A DNA stretch of 64,000 bases. Origin: Cladophialophora immunda (lineage: Eukaryota > Ascomycota > Eurotiomycetes > Chaetothyriales > Herpotrichiellaceae). Under the pieces are notes generated by a model. It was not told the origin of the DNA, ran no database searches, and was given only the letters and a program-made list of their open reading frames with translations. Below, piece after piece: positions 10,306 through 20,560 of this stretch. The DNA is taken from the NCBI RefSeq assembly GCF_000835495.1, contig NW_015622545.1:992001-1056000 (forward strand), read 5' to 3'. Each line of letters begins with the position of its first letter. Position 1 is the first letter of the stretch. The position numbers and the translations under genes were made by a program.

Positions 10306-11139
10306 ATGGCCAGCATCGAAAGCATCGACAAAGGAGTTACCATCAATGGCGCTGCCACAAAGGTGCGAAGGACCAAAGCACAAATCCAGCCAGACCAGTT
10401 ACAAGCTGCACCTTTAGCCGCCGCTGAAGGCTCCCCTACCAAGCCGGCAACCGCTACCCAACTTGAAAGAGGGCGAACGCTTGCTCGTGCTGAAAATGTG
10501 CCCATCATACCCGGTCCTCCCCCTCCCATTCCACCCAGAGTGAAATCGGACTTATTCTGGACCGTGATGAACTCGAATTCTCCGCCATTACAACGTCTGA
10601 AAGACCTCACCTCCACTGCTGGTACATGCGGCTTGACGACAACTCCTGACGGCACCCCAAGCGGACTCTCCCCAGTCGCAGCAGTTGATGTGCATAATGA
10701 AATCACAAGTCTAGGCGAGAGAACTGGAGCAGAAGAGAGTCAACAAAGAGCTCGCCAACATCTACCAGAAATACCTGGGCGAGAAACTGGATGGCTACCA
10801 GGAGAAGAGATACGTCTGCAAGTTGCTCTACATCTATATCCAAGGATACAATGCCGGCATTGGACACCCGGAGCTGATCTCCGCAACCAAACACACCGAA
10901 AAGCAGACCGTCACGATCAGATTGCAAGGAACTGCTCGGTCATATCGACTGCGACAAGGGCTCCATGTCAGATTGAGCATGATTTGGGTCGTTTGAAGAG
11001 AGGCAGAACAGGCAAACACACTTTTCAAGTGCAAATGGAGTGGCCACGCCTACGCCCATGCCCACGCCCACGGAATCCAACTCCGACAAGTACGCAAGCA
11101 AGTTGGCTGCAAGGCATACGGCGGGCAGCGACTCAGTGA
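10306..11139 (+). CDS. Hypothetical chimeric reading frame
   Basis: A 277-codon frame from an ATG in a reasonable context (AAAATGGCC). Residues 1-100 are Ala/Pro/Arg-rich with a PPPPIPPR stretch and match nothing I know. From about residue 137 it runs out of frame through an AP-2 alpha fragment, and it ends in Pro/Arg/Thr-rich sequence from the GACGCC array. If translated, only the first ~130 residues would be distinct. The second half is clearly repeat-derived, so I doubt it is a functional gene. Confidence 0.25.
   Translation: MASIESIDKGVTINGAATKVRRTKAQIQPDQLQAAPLAAAEGSPTKPATATQLERGRTLARAENVPIIPGPPPPIPPRVKSDLFWTVMNSNSPPLQRLKDLTSTAGTCGLTTTPDGTPSGLSPVAAVDVHNEITSLGERTGAEESQQRARQHLPEIPGRETGWLPGEEIRLQVALHLYPRIQCRHWTPGADLRNQTHRKADRHDQIARNCSVISTATRAPCQIEHDLGRLKRGRTGKHTFQVQMEWPRLRPCPRPRNPTPTSTQASWLQGIRRAATQ
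10715..10985 (+). pseudogene. AP-2 complex subunit alpha N-terminal fragment (copy c)
   Basis: The frame beginning ARELEQKRVNKELANIYQKY continues without a stop through DGYQEKRYVCKLLYIYIQGY and HPELISATKHTEKQTVTI, about 65 residues that match AP-2 alpha in order. This is the longest uninterrupted stretch of the family here. It keeps the CKLLYIYIQGYN block that copy b lost, but lacks the first ~10 residues of the family. The LFLHEQ region seen in copies a and b is deleted. It overlaps the hypothetical frame 10306-11139 in another phase. Confidence 0.7.
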
Positions 11140-11189
11140 GTGAGCGTGATGGATATGGTCAATAAGTTACATGACAAGCCAAAGCAAAA

Positions 11190-11225
11190 CCAAACACAAC
11201 ACAACACAGCACAGCACAGCACAGT
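11190..11225. repeat. ACAAC/ACAGC microsatellite
   Basis: A run of AACACAACACAGCACAGCAC-like units; similar CACAGCACAG tracts occur near 3155 and 57540. Confidence 0.8.
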
Positions 11226-11239
11226 GAGCGAGTAGGTGG

Positions 11240-11545
11240 GTGTGTCTGTGTCGAGAACAAATTCAAGTTTGAGCGATTGCGCTACTGGTGCTGGTGCTGA
11301 GGCTGAGTGCCTTCTACCTTCATCCTCTCCCCTCTCCCCTCTGCCTTCTGCCTTCTCAATGCCCAAGTCGCTCGCTCGCTCGTTCTTTCTATCGACACGT
11401 TCTGTGAAGAGAGCAGAGTCCGCCTTTGAATCACGGGTGTCTTTACCGGGCAGATCCAGCAGCATCTTGCCCCAATCGGACTCTCGGTCGATGTAGCAAG
11501 TCATGAGGACAATCTCGAGCTAGAAGGTCTTCGTCTCCACCGTTT
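11240..11545. other. No supported gene
   Basis: CT-rich words (CCTCTCCCCTCTGCC) and short unrecognised sequence. A minus frame at 11133-11504 spans it but is low-complexity. Confidence 0.4.
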
Positions 11546-11559
11546 ACGATAGGCTCAAA

Positions 11560-11880
11560 TCTCCTTGTTTGGACAGTCAGTCCTACGGCATCATATCAGT
11601 ATTAGTTGGTCACAGATGCAGTACGGATAGGACACACCTTGGCCAAGTGCTCCTCAGACTCACTGGTTTTGGCTCTTGTAGCACGACCACCACGCTTACG
11701 CTTCTGGCCACAGTCACGAAGACGATGACCCTCCTCACCATGGGGCTGAGCACTTGGGATTCTTTCTTCGGGGCAACGCTTAGGAGTGTGGCCGAGCTTT
11801 CCGCAGTTGTTGCACTTGTCTACTGCACGATCGAGCGGAATTCAGGCATCAGCGGGACGTGTAAGATTTTGTTCTGGAGA
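11560..11880 (-). pseudogene. Zinc-knuckle gene, 5' fragment (copy 3)
   Basis: On the minus strand the stretch carries the equivalent of the LADAGIPLDRG segment and the first two knuckles, including the CGQTKTDMMP-like segment before GGCTTTCC/GGACTGTCC sequence. Stops break every frame. It lacks the long 3' array of copies 1, 6 and 7. AGAAGGCAGAGGG-type words flank it at 11885-11975, as they do upstream of other copies. Confidence 0.5.
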
Positions 11881-12359
11881 CGCAGAGGGTAGAGGATAGA
11901 GGGCAGAAGGCAAGAAGGCAAAGTGCAAGAAGGTAGAGGGAGAAGGCAGAGGAGAAGGTAGAGGAGAAGGGCACTCCTGAGGTTTAAACTTTTTCCTGGC
12001 ACTCAGTACTCAGCACCCAGCACCCAGCAGCGCCCTCCTGGACTTGACTTTGTTCTCGACTTGATTGTGTGGTGATTGGAATTCTGCAGCCACTTGAACT
12101 TTGCCATGGAAAACAAGACCCGGGCTCGTTTACACCCCGTTGTGCACACTTCCTGGAACCCCTTGCGAATGCCCAAACTTTATACACCTGCGTCGAAGAA
12201 GAGCTGGCGCCCCTGGCCCGAGATACTTGGTCAAGAAATACGACGATGCCACTGCGCCGACGCAAGCAGCCCATGGCGAGGCTGGAGACTATCACAGCAA
12301 TGGTGATGTTGGCCGCGCCGCCGAGCCTTTGATGCGATAACTAACACAGTCAAGCAAAG

Positions 12360-12640
12360 ATGGCTGAACGCAGACTCATTCTGCTTGACCAAAGACAACA
12401 ACAAGCAAAGGTGGCCGAATGCAGACTCATTCTGCTCCACTACAGACCACAACAAGCAAAGGTGGCTGAACGCAGACTCATTCTGCTCGAGTCCTACTAC
12501 ACCGACTCGTGAGAAGAGAACTTGCCGCAACTGCAGTGACGAAGACCATCTGGTTCGAGATCTGGCCCGAGATTGTCCTCAGCCTCGAGACGACTTGCAC
12601 TATCTGCAACGACGAAAGCCATATGGCTCGCGCAAGTGTC
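12360..12640 (+). pseudogene. GACTCATTCTGCTCGAG repeat followed by two zinc knuckles
   Basis: 12360-12510 holds tandem pieces of the AACGCAGACTCATTCTGCTC repeat. 12515-12640 then reads EKRTCRNCSDEDHLVRDL and ARDCPQPRDDLHYLQRRKP, remnants of zinc knuckles. It is followed at 12650-12810 by the TATTCCGCTGATGTGGCC segment and one GATGGATACTTGA array, the same order as the larger copies. Confidence 0.6.
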
Positions 12641-12999
12641 CATTCTCTGGGACCATAGCTATCTATTCCGCTGATGTGGCCCTGCAGCTGCGAACGATGT
12701 CCACCATTCTGCATTCAATCGGCCGGTCATCCAATGAACCACGGCAGAGATTGTCAATTATGCAGAACGAACTGTGAAAGAGATGGATACTTGATGGATA
12801 CTTGACCCTGAGGCATCCTGATATCCATTCAAGCATCGTCCAGACTGTCGATACACCACCACCTCTACAAACAGCAGGACATCGAACGAGATCGGACGGC
12901 GACGGAGGCGACTGATCCAGGCCAGTCAGTATCGCCGTCGAATCAGACGTCGGGCTCGCCTGATCAAGCAAATCACGTCACTGTCCAAGATACCCCGTC

Positions 13000-13300
13000 G
13001 ACGAGACTCAAAAAGAAGAAAGCTCCGCTCCGTGACCAGGACTCATTGGATCTCGACAGCTGCTACTATTCTTGTGGAGACCGAGGGCGCCATCTCGATC
13101 CCGATGTTCGTGTCAGTCTCGAAACCAGCCGCAATGGGATGAGTGAACCCTTCTGTCAGGTGCTGAACCCAGCTAACTCTCCATATCAGCAAGCCGTTAT
13201 TGGGTTTCTGAAGGAAGGCGACATCACCGACCCAACTATCGCCGTCGAAGAGCTATGCGTGTCACTCGTACTTCCCTCCCACTTCAGGCACAGCTCCTGA
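13000..13300 (+). pseudogene. Unidentified repeated gene fragment, copy A
   Basis: Reads KKKKAPLRDQDSLDLDSC, VRVSLETSRNGMSEP, then IGFLKEGDITDPTIAVEEL. The same peptide series occurs on the minus strand at 46.6-46.9 kb (KKKAPLR, TSGKGMSEP, FLKEGDITDPTLGVEEP). Conservation of the peptide across two diverged copies suggests a real parental protein, which I cannot name. Confidence 0.5.
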
Positions 13301-13309
13301 GCCAAGTCA

Positions 13310-14230
13310 CCAGATCCTAGACTCTAAGCCATTGCAGAAGAGATGGGAGTGTTCTGTGCAGGTGCCGAGCTGACTGACTGCGTCGACGCGTTACCCAGTC
13401 ACCGAGGAGTTGTTCTGGGATCGCCTTCAAGCAGGGGAAAATATCAACAGGCGAAGTGGCCCCGAACCCCTGTGTCCTGGCCCACTCTTGGAACAGCGCC
13501 TCAGTACTTGACTTCTTAAGCAGAACAGAGCACACCAAAGAAAGACAACAGCAAGAAACTCTGGCTGAACGCAGACTCATTCTACTCGAGTCCTACTACA
13601 CCGACTCGTGAGAACAGAACTTGCCGTAACTGCGGTGACGAAGACCATCTGGCCCGAGATTGTCCTCCCTAAGCCTCGAAAGATCACTTGCAACATCCGC
13701 ACAGCGACGGGAAGATCATCTGCAACGAGGAAAGTCATATGGCTCGCGTAAGTGTCAATTCTCTGGGACCATAGCTATCTATTCCGCTGATGTGGCTCTG
13801 CAGTGCGAATGATGTCGCCGTCCGTCCATACTGCATTCAATCGGCCGGTCATCCCACGAACTACGGCAGAGATTGTCAAATATACAGAACGAACTGTGAA
13901 AGAGATGGATACTTGATACATACTTGACCTGGAGGCATCCTGATATCCATCTAAGCATTGTCCAGACCGTCCATACACCGCCGCCACCTCGGCAAACGGC
14001 TGGACATCGAACGAGATCGGACGAGGTTGGCTAGATCAGATCTTGCTCCCCCCCCAGAAAGCCTGTCACGGTCACAGGATTAGCAACGTCGAATTACAGC
14101 GATGGCCGCCAGAAAATGCGCAGTCGTCGAGGACAGGCTCACCATGTCCTGTCTCTTGAGCGCCGCTACCTGTCTGCCGACGACAAGCCATATCGGCAAC
14201 ACTGTCACCGGCGTGGACGAGAGAAGCCAG
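13310..14230. other. Repeat remnants: short zinc-knuckle copy and GATGGATACTTGA array
   Basis: 13540-13620 has the GACTCATTCTACTCGAG repeat. 13610-13760 has a short zinc-knuckle remnant (NRTCRNCGDEDHLARDCP). 13770-13940 has the GCTGATGTGGC segment and one GATGGATACTTGATAC unit. 14040-14230 is unrecognised. Confidence 0.5.
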
Positions 14231-14235
14231 GACTA

Positions 14236-14440
14236 GTGATGGTCATTGATATCCTGGTTACGGCTGTCCAAGCTGGATACACTAGTGATGGTCATTGATA
14301 TCCTGGTTACGGCTGTCCAAGCTGGATACACTCAACAGCGTCCCCACGGAGCGAATCGGCCCATGTTTGATGATGATGGACGACGTCAAGAAAACGAATA
14401 CTATGCTGGCCAATACAACTCTGGAGTGGCTCCACGTTGG
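14236..14440 (+). pseudogene. Tyr/Gly/Gln-rich protein fragment with 48-bp duplication
   Basis: A 48-bp sequence (GTGATGGTCATTGATATCCT...) is present twice in tandem (14236-14330). Afterwards a frame reads YTQQRPHGANRPMFDDDGRR then QENEYYAGQYNSGVAPRWG. A related minus-strand copy at 20340-20560 reads YSQQYPQYGANYVGSMNHRY then GAFDDGRRQENEYYVN. The parental protein is not recognised; both copies are broken by frameshifts. Confidence 0.45.
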
Positions 14441-14449
14441 GGGACAAAG

Positions 14450-15360
14450 CACAACAAAAACAGAATACCACAGAACGTTGCACTGCACTGACTGCGCTGG
14501 ACTGACTGCGCTGGACTGAATGCGCTGAACTGACTACGGTGCACCCACTTACTGACAATGAAGCATACTCTCAAAGACATTCATTCAGCGTCTGATCCAA
14601 ACCACACTTTTCTTTATCCGTGCGACTGTTTGACAACGTTCACACAATCAGAACATACGGGGCATACGGGGTCAAAAAGACGGGGTGCACAACGTCGGGG
14701 CAAACAATGTCGGAACAAACAATGTCGGAGTAAGCAATCCCGGGGCTGAACATGTCAAACACGATCTTAATGTTCGTGTCGGTCTTGAAACCAGCCGCAA
14801 TGGTATGGGTGAACCCTCTCTGGACCCCAGCTAACTCTACAGTGCCCTTTGTCCTATCCACTCACTCGCCCAGTCACTCGACCACTCACCCACTGATTGA
14901 CTGTGCTAAAAGGAAGGATAAATACATATCTAATGGCGAACAGGCTCGGTCTTGTTAGCCTGGCAGAGAGGAGAGTTGGCTCTGCGCATGGTTCTGGCCT
15001 TGCATATCTTAAATATTCCCGAGACAGCAGCTTCAGAAGTGGGCCACGTAGCAGAGCAGTCAGTCACCAAGAGGGCGCTAAAGAGAGGGCCAGAGAGATA
15101 CTGGAGTTGCAGAATGCTCCTGGCTCAACACCTCCAGAAGGAGGCTAACTAGATGAGCAGTCATTACTTGAATCTATCTTCTTTGATATTGAAGATGCCA
15201 GACACGCCCGCCAACGGTGATCTGGGATGGGTGTACGACGCCACGTCAGCGACATGATGATCAACAGACAACGCAGCCGGCGGCAGGACACTTCAGCAAG
15301 CATTGAGATGATTGTGGTGGATGAAGAGGGAAAAAAAATGCTTGAAACATTCGACTTTTA
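14450..15360. repeat. Dispersed repeats, no supported gene
   Basis: 14560-14900 shares CTCAAAGACATTCATTCAGC, CGGGGCATACGGGG words and GTCTTGAAACCAGCCGC with 7.3, 13.1 and 18.6 kb. 14900-15360 has no recognisable coding sequence; 15195-15260 resembles the unit repeated at 23.16, 23.52 and 23.88 kb. Confidence 0.5.
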
Positions 15361-15369
15361 TACCCTCTA

Positions 15370-15562
15370 CTGTACCTCTAAGCACGCCGCTCTTGTAGGA
15401 AGAGGGTGACGGTCTACTTTCAGAGTGTTTAGGTGCGGAGACCAGATGGACGGCTTCCAGGTGTCCAATGTCGATCCAGTTTCTCGCTCTTGAATTTCCG
15501 GCGGGTGTTCGCGAGCTCTTTATTGATTCTCTTCTCCTTCAGTTCTCTCGCCCGGGGTATTT
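15370..15562 (-). pseudogene. AP-2 complex subunit alpha fragment (copy d)
   Basis: Minus-strand reading ELKEKRINKELANTRRKFKS followed by EKLD, then an internal deletion joining directly to DNA for the DIGHLEA region in another frame, then LFLQERR-like sequence. The KFKS variant is closer to the usual family KFK than copies a-c. It precedes, on the same strand, a RING/SNF2-like fragment and the GGACCTATGC segment. Confidence 0.6.
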
Positions 15563-15599
15563 CGGAGGTTGGGGGGGATGAACTGGACAAGACCGCTGG

Positions 15600-15980
15600 C
15601 CATAACCTTGGGGTGCCATCGAGGCGTCGTCGTCAAGCCGCATATATCGGCGGTGGCCAAGGACCTATGCTTAACTCGGCCTTTTCTCCTCGTCGACACC
15701 CCCCGCCGCGTTCGGAAGCCTTGCTATCGTTGGCGCCGGAAGGCACCATGAGGCCTGGAAGCGGGATCATTCCAGTATCGAGACCGCGTACGCTCTTTAA
15801 TGACGCGAGTGTCGAACAAGAGACGGACAAGTTTGAAGTTTCTCTCCATCTTGCTGCGGTAGCTGGTGGGATCTTGCATGGGCTTGTTTGGAAGCGTGAT
15901 CATCCCAGCATCGACTCTCGAGACCGCGCAGTCTGCAAGTTTGGAGATTTTCAAGCAAGGGTGTGTGCAAACGGCCCAAG
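15600..15980. repeat. Dispersed GGACCTATGC segment, copy 3
   Basis: Shares over 300 bases with 2750-3010 and about 150 with 9400-9560. The minus strand reads PMQDPTSYRSKMERNFKLVR, also present in copy 1 as EQDPTSCRSKMERNFKPVH. Confidence 0.65.
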
Positions 15981-15984
15981 TTTT

Positions 15985-16520
15985 CCCCCCTAACAAAGAG
16001 TTCCAGCCAGTCCTGGCCTTCTTCCTCATCGTCCTCGCTGTTTTCCTCGGAAACATTGCTGCCGCGATTGAGACTGGCACTTCTCATTCCTTTAGCCTTC
16101 TGCGTGAGCTTTGCCATCTTCTTTTTCTTCTTTCTAACTTTTGCCGCCATCTCCCGAGTGTTGAAGCCTAGCTCTTTCAGACCGGCATAAGGAGATGTCT
16201 CTTCGAGTAAAGTTTGGCATTCGAGATAGGTTGTCTTCTCTTCCCCACTAGCTTTTCGCTCCTCTTGCATAGCAATGATGCATTCTTGGCAATACACGTG
16301 AAAGTATGAGGTGTATACCGGTTCGTCAGGTGGAAGGCGGCATTTGGCACCGACTGAGCGAAGATGCACTTCAGTCTAAGTCTCGGATGTGGTCAGCGAG
16401 CGAAGGAACTTTCTGAGCTTGAAGGAAAGCCCATACGTGGAACCGGTTTCCATGTTCGCGTTATCTTCGATATCTGACGAAGACCACGCAAGTTGCTGCA
16501 AGACATGCAGAGGGAGGGTG
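15985..16520 (-). pseudogene. RING/SNF2-family helicase-like fragment
   Basis: The minus strand reads PDEPVYTSYFHVYCQECI, then ERKASGEEKTTYLECQTLLE and TSPYAGLKEL. A Lys-rich run and SEENSEDDEEEGQDWLEL follow. The order (RING-type Cys/His segment, basic and acidic linker, then DWxxL) resembles fungal SNF2-type ATPases with an embedded RING finger, which remodel chromatin or act in repair. Two positions expected to be Cys read Tyr (YTSYFH, KTTYLEC), and no helicase motifs follow. The frame then enters a dispersed repeat. Family assignment is from motif memory and only moderately sure. Confidence 0.4.
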
Positions 16521-16599
16521 TTGAATAACCAACATCTCGTCCCATCTGTCAATGCTTCACCAAGGCGAGTGGGCGAGCGTGTGAGCAAACACGGTGAAT

Positions 16600-16850
16600 A
16601 GGACAGGATCGAACAAAGCAAATTCCAGCATAGTACACCTGTGGCGCAGTCGGTCAGTGGTAGAGGAGGCTGAGCAGGCTGAGCAGGCAGAGCAGGGCGG
16701 CCCAGGCTGAGCAACGCAACGCAGCGCAGAGCAGGGCATAGTAGAGCAGGTATATCAGGGCAGACCAGGCTGCTGAGTAGGAAGAGCAGGGCATAGCAGG
16801 GCAGAGCAGACCAGGCTGAGCCAGGTAGAGGAGAAGAGGGTGCCAATGGA
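16600..16850. repeat. CAGAGCAGG-type satellite and start of composite unit, copy 2
   Basis: GAGCAGGCTGAGCAGGCAG words, then CCAGCTTCGGCTCAAGGACC. It begins a plus-strand composite unit continuing through the zinc-knuckle array (17.16-18.11), the GATGGATACTTGA array (18.2-18.47), the GACGCC array (19.5-19.66) and the CAACAAGGC element (19.75), ending near 20.0 kb. Confidence 0.65.
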
Positions 16851-17159
16851 TGCCCCCAGCTTCGGCTCAAGGACCCCAAGGAGGCTACAAACTAGGCCAG
16901 GACCACATTCCAGGCTTCCCCAGGACTGTATTCCTGCCAACAGTGCCGCGAATGCCAGGCTGCCACAGAGCCACAGTGCCAGAGTGGGTCTGCGTCAGGG
17001 AAAAATGCTTGGATTGTGCGAGTGCCCTTCTTGCCCTCTGCCTTTCTCCCTCTTTCTACATTCTCCCACAATACTCTTGCCTTCTTGTCTTCTGCCCTGT
17101 GCCCTCTGCCCTCTGCCTTCTGGCCTGCGTCTCCAGAAGAAAATCTTACTCTTCTCCAG

Positions 17160-18110
17160 AAGAAAACCTTACTCGACTCGCTGACGCCGGAATTCCACTC
17201 GATCGTGGAGCAAACAAGTGCAGCAACTGCGTGAGTGTCCAGCCCACTGTTCCTTACTACTTGTGTGGTGATGGTCATCGTGTTGGTGACTGTGGCCAGG
17301 AGCATACGCGTGGTGGTCGTTGCCTGGAAGAGCCAAAATCTGCGAGGCTGAGAGCACTTGGAGGAGCACTCGGCCAAGGTATGTCCCATCCTGTCCCTTC
17401 TGCATCTGTGGCCAAACCAGGACTGACATGATGCCCGTAGGACTGTCCAAACAAGGAGATTCGAGCCTGACGGAGACCATCTGGCTCGAGATTGTCCTTT
17501 TCCTCAGCCTCATCCTCTTGTCCTCAAGCCTCAGCCTCGAAAGACGAGTTGCAAGGCCTGCCTCAACCTCGAAAGATGATGACCTGCAACATCTACAACG
17601 AGGAAGGCCATCTGGCTTGAAAGAAGACTTGCAAGACCTGCCTGAGTCTCGAAAGATGACTTGCAGCATCGACCTCAGCCTCGAAAGGTCACTTGCAACT
17701 TCAGCAACGAGGAAGACCATCTGGCTGGAGATTGTACTCAGCCTTGAAAGAGAGCTTGCAATACCTACAACGAGGAAGTCCATCTGGCTCGAAAGATCAC
17801 TTACAACATCTGCAACGAAGAAGGCCATCTGGCTCGGGATTGTCCTGAGCCTCGAACGATGGCTTGCAGCATCTGCACAGCCTCGACTTGCAACATCTGC
17901 ACGGCAACGGGGAAGGTCATCTGCAATGAGGAAGGCAATCTGCAACGAGGCAACATCTGCAACAAGGAAGGCTATCTGGTTCGAGATTGTCCTCTCTCAG
18001 CCTCGAAAGATCACTTTCAACTTCTGCAACCAGGAAGACCACCTGGCTCGAAAGCCGACTTGCACTATATGCAACGAGGAACGCCATATGGCTCGTGTAT
18101 GTTTCCATTC
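17160..18110 (+). pseudogene. Multi-CCHC zinc-knuckle gene, degenerate copy (6)
   Basis: Begins with sequence for LADAGIPLDRGANKCSNC, then YLCGDGHRVGDCGQEHTRGG, then SFCICGQTRTDMMP. A long array of 40-60-bp knuckle units follows, many retaining CNICNEEGHLA or EDHLARKPTCTICNEER. One frame (17320-18126) is open for 268 codons across the array, but it is not the zinc-knuckle frame for most of its length. The last unit ends at GCTCGTGTATGT, like the apparent splice donor in copies 1 and 5. Confidence 0.7.
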
Positions 18111-18199
18111 TCTCTCAGGACCATAGCTGTCCGTTCTGCTGATGTGCCCTACATCTGCGAACGATGTCCTACGCCTATTGGCCGTCCATCCTACGTTCA

Positions 18200-18470
18200 A
18201 TCGGCCGGTTATCCCACGAACCATGGTAGAGATTGCCAAACATACAGTATCAACCGTGAAAGAGATGGATACTTGATGCATACTGAACTCTGAGGCAAAT
18301 ATACACAACGAACTGTGCAAGAGATGGATACTTGATGGATACTTGGCCTTGAGGCATACAGAACGAACTGTGAAAGAGATGGATACTTGACCCTGGGGCA
18401 AATACACACAACAAACTGTGAAAGAGATGGATACCTGATGGATACTTGACCCTGAGGGAATGGCTACCAC
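18200..18470. repeat. GATGGATACTTGA tandem repeat
   Basis: Four to five units of about 55-65 bp, each with ACTGTGAAAGAGATGGATAC followed by TTGATGGATACTTG and a CTGAGGCAAATA-like end. Confidence 0.8.
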
Positions 18471-18479
18471 GGTTCATCC

Positions 18480-19020
18480 AGAGGCCAGACACCTGCCCAC
18501 CCGCTCACTCACCGACTATGCTGCGCCCTCACTGACCACGGTGCACCCACATGCTGAAAACGACGCACACACTCTCAAAGACACCGCTCGTCCGACCCAA
18601 ACCACGCTTTCCTTTGTCCATACGACCTATTTGACACCACCACCACCCCTTTGTCCTTGTCTTTGGGAGTTCACACCATCAAAGTTCACATACGGGGCAC
18701 ACGGGGCCAAAAAAGACGGGGCAAGCATCGTCGGGGTACACAACGTCGGAGCAAACAATGTCAGCGTAAGTAATCTCGGGGCTTGACATGGCAAACACGA
18801 CCTTACAAGTGGCAGTGGACATTGACGGCTGATTCGATTTCTCTCTGAGGTTTCCGGGCCGCCGATGGTCTCTCTCTCTCCACATCCTTCGTCGAGCCTT
18901 TCCTCTCCAAGTTCTTTCAGCGTCTCCTCGAGTCCGGCAACTTTTGGGGAAAAAGAGGCTGCACCCAAGCCTGGCCGCCGAGGATCTGTCGACAGGAAAT
19001 GGTCAACAGACGAGGGCGAG
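18480..19020. repeat. Dispersed repeats
   Basis: 18550-18790 shares CTCAAAGACAC, TTTGTCCATACGACC and GGGGCACACGGGGCC with 7.3-7.5 and 14.6 kb. 18865-18930 (TTCCTCTCCAAGTTCTTTC, AGCGTCTCCTCGAG) is repeated at 20320-20400. Confidence 0.6.
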
Positions 19021-19345
19021 GACAGAACCGGCGGCCAACCAGGCCAGGATTGCCTCAGCAAGGACTCCAGAGACAACACGTTGTGTCTAGCAGGACGGCA
19101 GGCTGCCAACCAGGCGAGGATCCCTCGACAAGACGCCAGCCACTACCAACTAGGCCAGGAACCCAGAGACAAGACGTTGTATCTGGCAGGACGGCAGGCT
19201 GCCAACCAGGCGATGATCCCTCGACAAGAAATGGCCAACAGACGAGGGTGCCAACGCCCCCAGCATCGGCTAAAGGACCCCAAGAGACACGACGCTGGCG
19301 GCTGCCAACGAGGCCAGGACTGCAGGTCGCGGAGACTACAGTCAA
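19020..19345. repeat. ~120-bp tandem duplication
   Basis: The words CAGAGACAACACGTTGTGTC and GCAGGACGGCAGGCTGCCAAC followed by ATCCCTCGACAAGA occur twice (about 19070-19130 and 19168-19230). A third diverged start is at 19275. Related to the CCAACGTCTTGTCTCTTGG element found elsewhere in reverse. Confidence 0.65.
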
Positions 19346-19349
19346 GACC

Positions 19350-20340
19350 TCTCCAGGACGATGGCGAGATGCCGTTACGCAAGGCAGGCTTTCGGTCGCA
19401 ACTCAATGCGGCTCGCCGTGGCCATCATCAAGACGGCCACCCAGGAAGGGGTGTTCCTTGTTGCCACTCCAGGCAATGTGAGACGCGCCCAAGTGACAAA
19501 AGTTCAAGGGGAATGGCCACGCCGACGCCTCCGGAAATCATCTCCGACGTCCACAACGACGACGACGCCCACGCCCAAGTCTACGGAAATCATCTCCGAC
19601 AACTACGCCGCCAGCCACGCCGACGCCCACGTCCACGGAGTTCATTTCCGACAACGACGCAAGTTCGCCACCACGCCAGCACGCCATCACGTTGGCGACA
19701 TGCGAGACCGAGGCGCGAGCAAGACAGACGGGATGCAGATGCACGAGATGCTTCAACAAGGCAGTGAGGGTGTCATGTCAAGTCAAGCCAAGTCACGTCA
19801 AGGCATGTCACGTCAAGGCAGTGGTCCAAGTCCAATGTCGCCCAAGTCGCAAAGTTGCAAAAGTCAAACACACTCGAGGGGAGCGGGCAGCGCGGAGGGC
19901 AGAGGGCACTCGACACTCGACGCTCGATGGGCACCCCCAGGATTTAACCTTTGGACACCTCGCCGGCGCTCTGGGAATTTAGACTTTGGGCACTCAGGCA
20001 CTCGCAGAACTTCAACTTTGTCCCCGGCTCTCATTTCCGGGCACTCAGCACTCTGGACTCGGCTTTGTTCTCGACGACAAGGTCTCTGACCTTTATCTCA
20101 CCTTTCCCTTACGCTTGTTGCTGCAGAGTGGGTGGAAATGCAGTTTCTGCTTTCTTCTCATGGCGGTTGTTTGGTGAACCAAGACTTTGCCAATTAAAAC
20201 ACACTCAAGGAGCACAAAAAGTGGTGTTTGGGTCGACGGCTATGCCTTTCCTTGTCTTTGGGCGAAAGTTGCAACTGTTCTCTCCGAGGTTTCTGGGCCA
20301 CCGATGGCCTCTCTCGCCCTCTTTCGCTCTCTTTTCAAAT
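19350..20340. repeat. End of composite unit copy 2 and dispersed repeats
   Basis: 19361-19480 matches 55840-55945 (CTCGCCGTGGCCATCATCAA, GTTGCCACTCC). 19510-19660 is a GACGCCCACG array with GGAAATCATCTCCGAC. 19700-19800 is the GATGCAGATGCACGAGATGC and CAACAAGGCAGTGAGGGTG element. 19870-20070 is rich in GGCACTCGACACTCGACG words. 20100-20340 repeats the 18.85-kb segment. Confidence 0.65.
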
Positions 20341-20560
20341 CCTTCGTCAAGCCCTTCCTCTCCAAGTTCTTTCAGCGTCTCCTCGAGGACCGCTCTGCTC
20401 CATCGCTGTATTGACATAGTATTCGTTTTCTTGACGTCGTCCATCATCAAACGCTCCTCTGTAACGGTGATTCATCGAGCCCACATAATTGGCACCATAC
20501 TGAGGATACTGCTGGCTGTATGCGCTCGGGCAGCCGTAACCAGGATATCAATGACCTGCC
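20340..20560 (-). pseudogene. Tyr/Gly/Gln-rich protein fragment, second copy
   Basis: The minus strand reads YSQQYPQYGANYVGSMNHRY, then RGAFDDGRRQENEYYVNTAM. Upstream, a different frame gives YPGYGCPS, shared with 14.29 kb. This copy is longer and less damaged than the one at 14.3 kb. Protein family not recognised. Confidence 0.45.

Noticed and set aside
16640..16680. GTGGCGCAGTCGGTCAGTGG looked like a tRNA D-arm
   Set aside because: No acceptor stem, anticodon arm or T-arm could be paired around it.
17320..18126. Plus-strand frame of 268 codons over the zinc-knuckle array
   Set aside because: For most of its length it is not in the CCHC frame, so it does not represent a zinc-knuckle protein.
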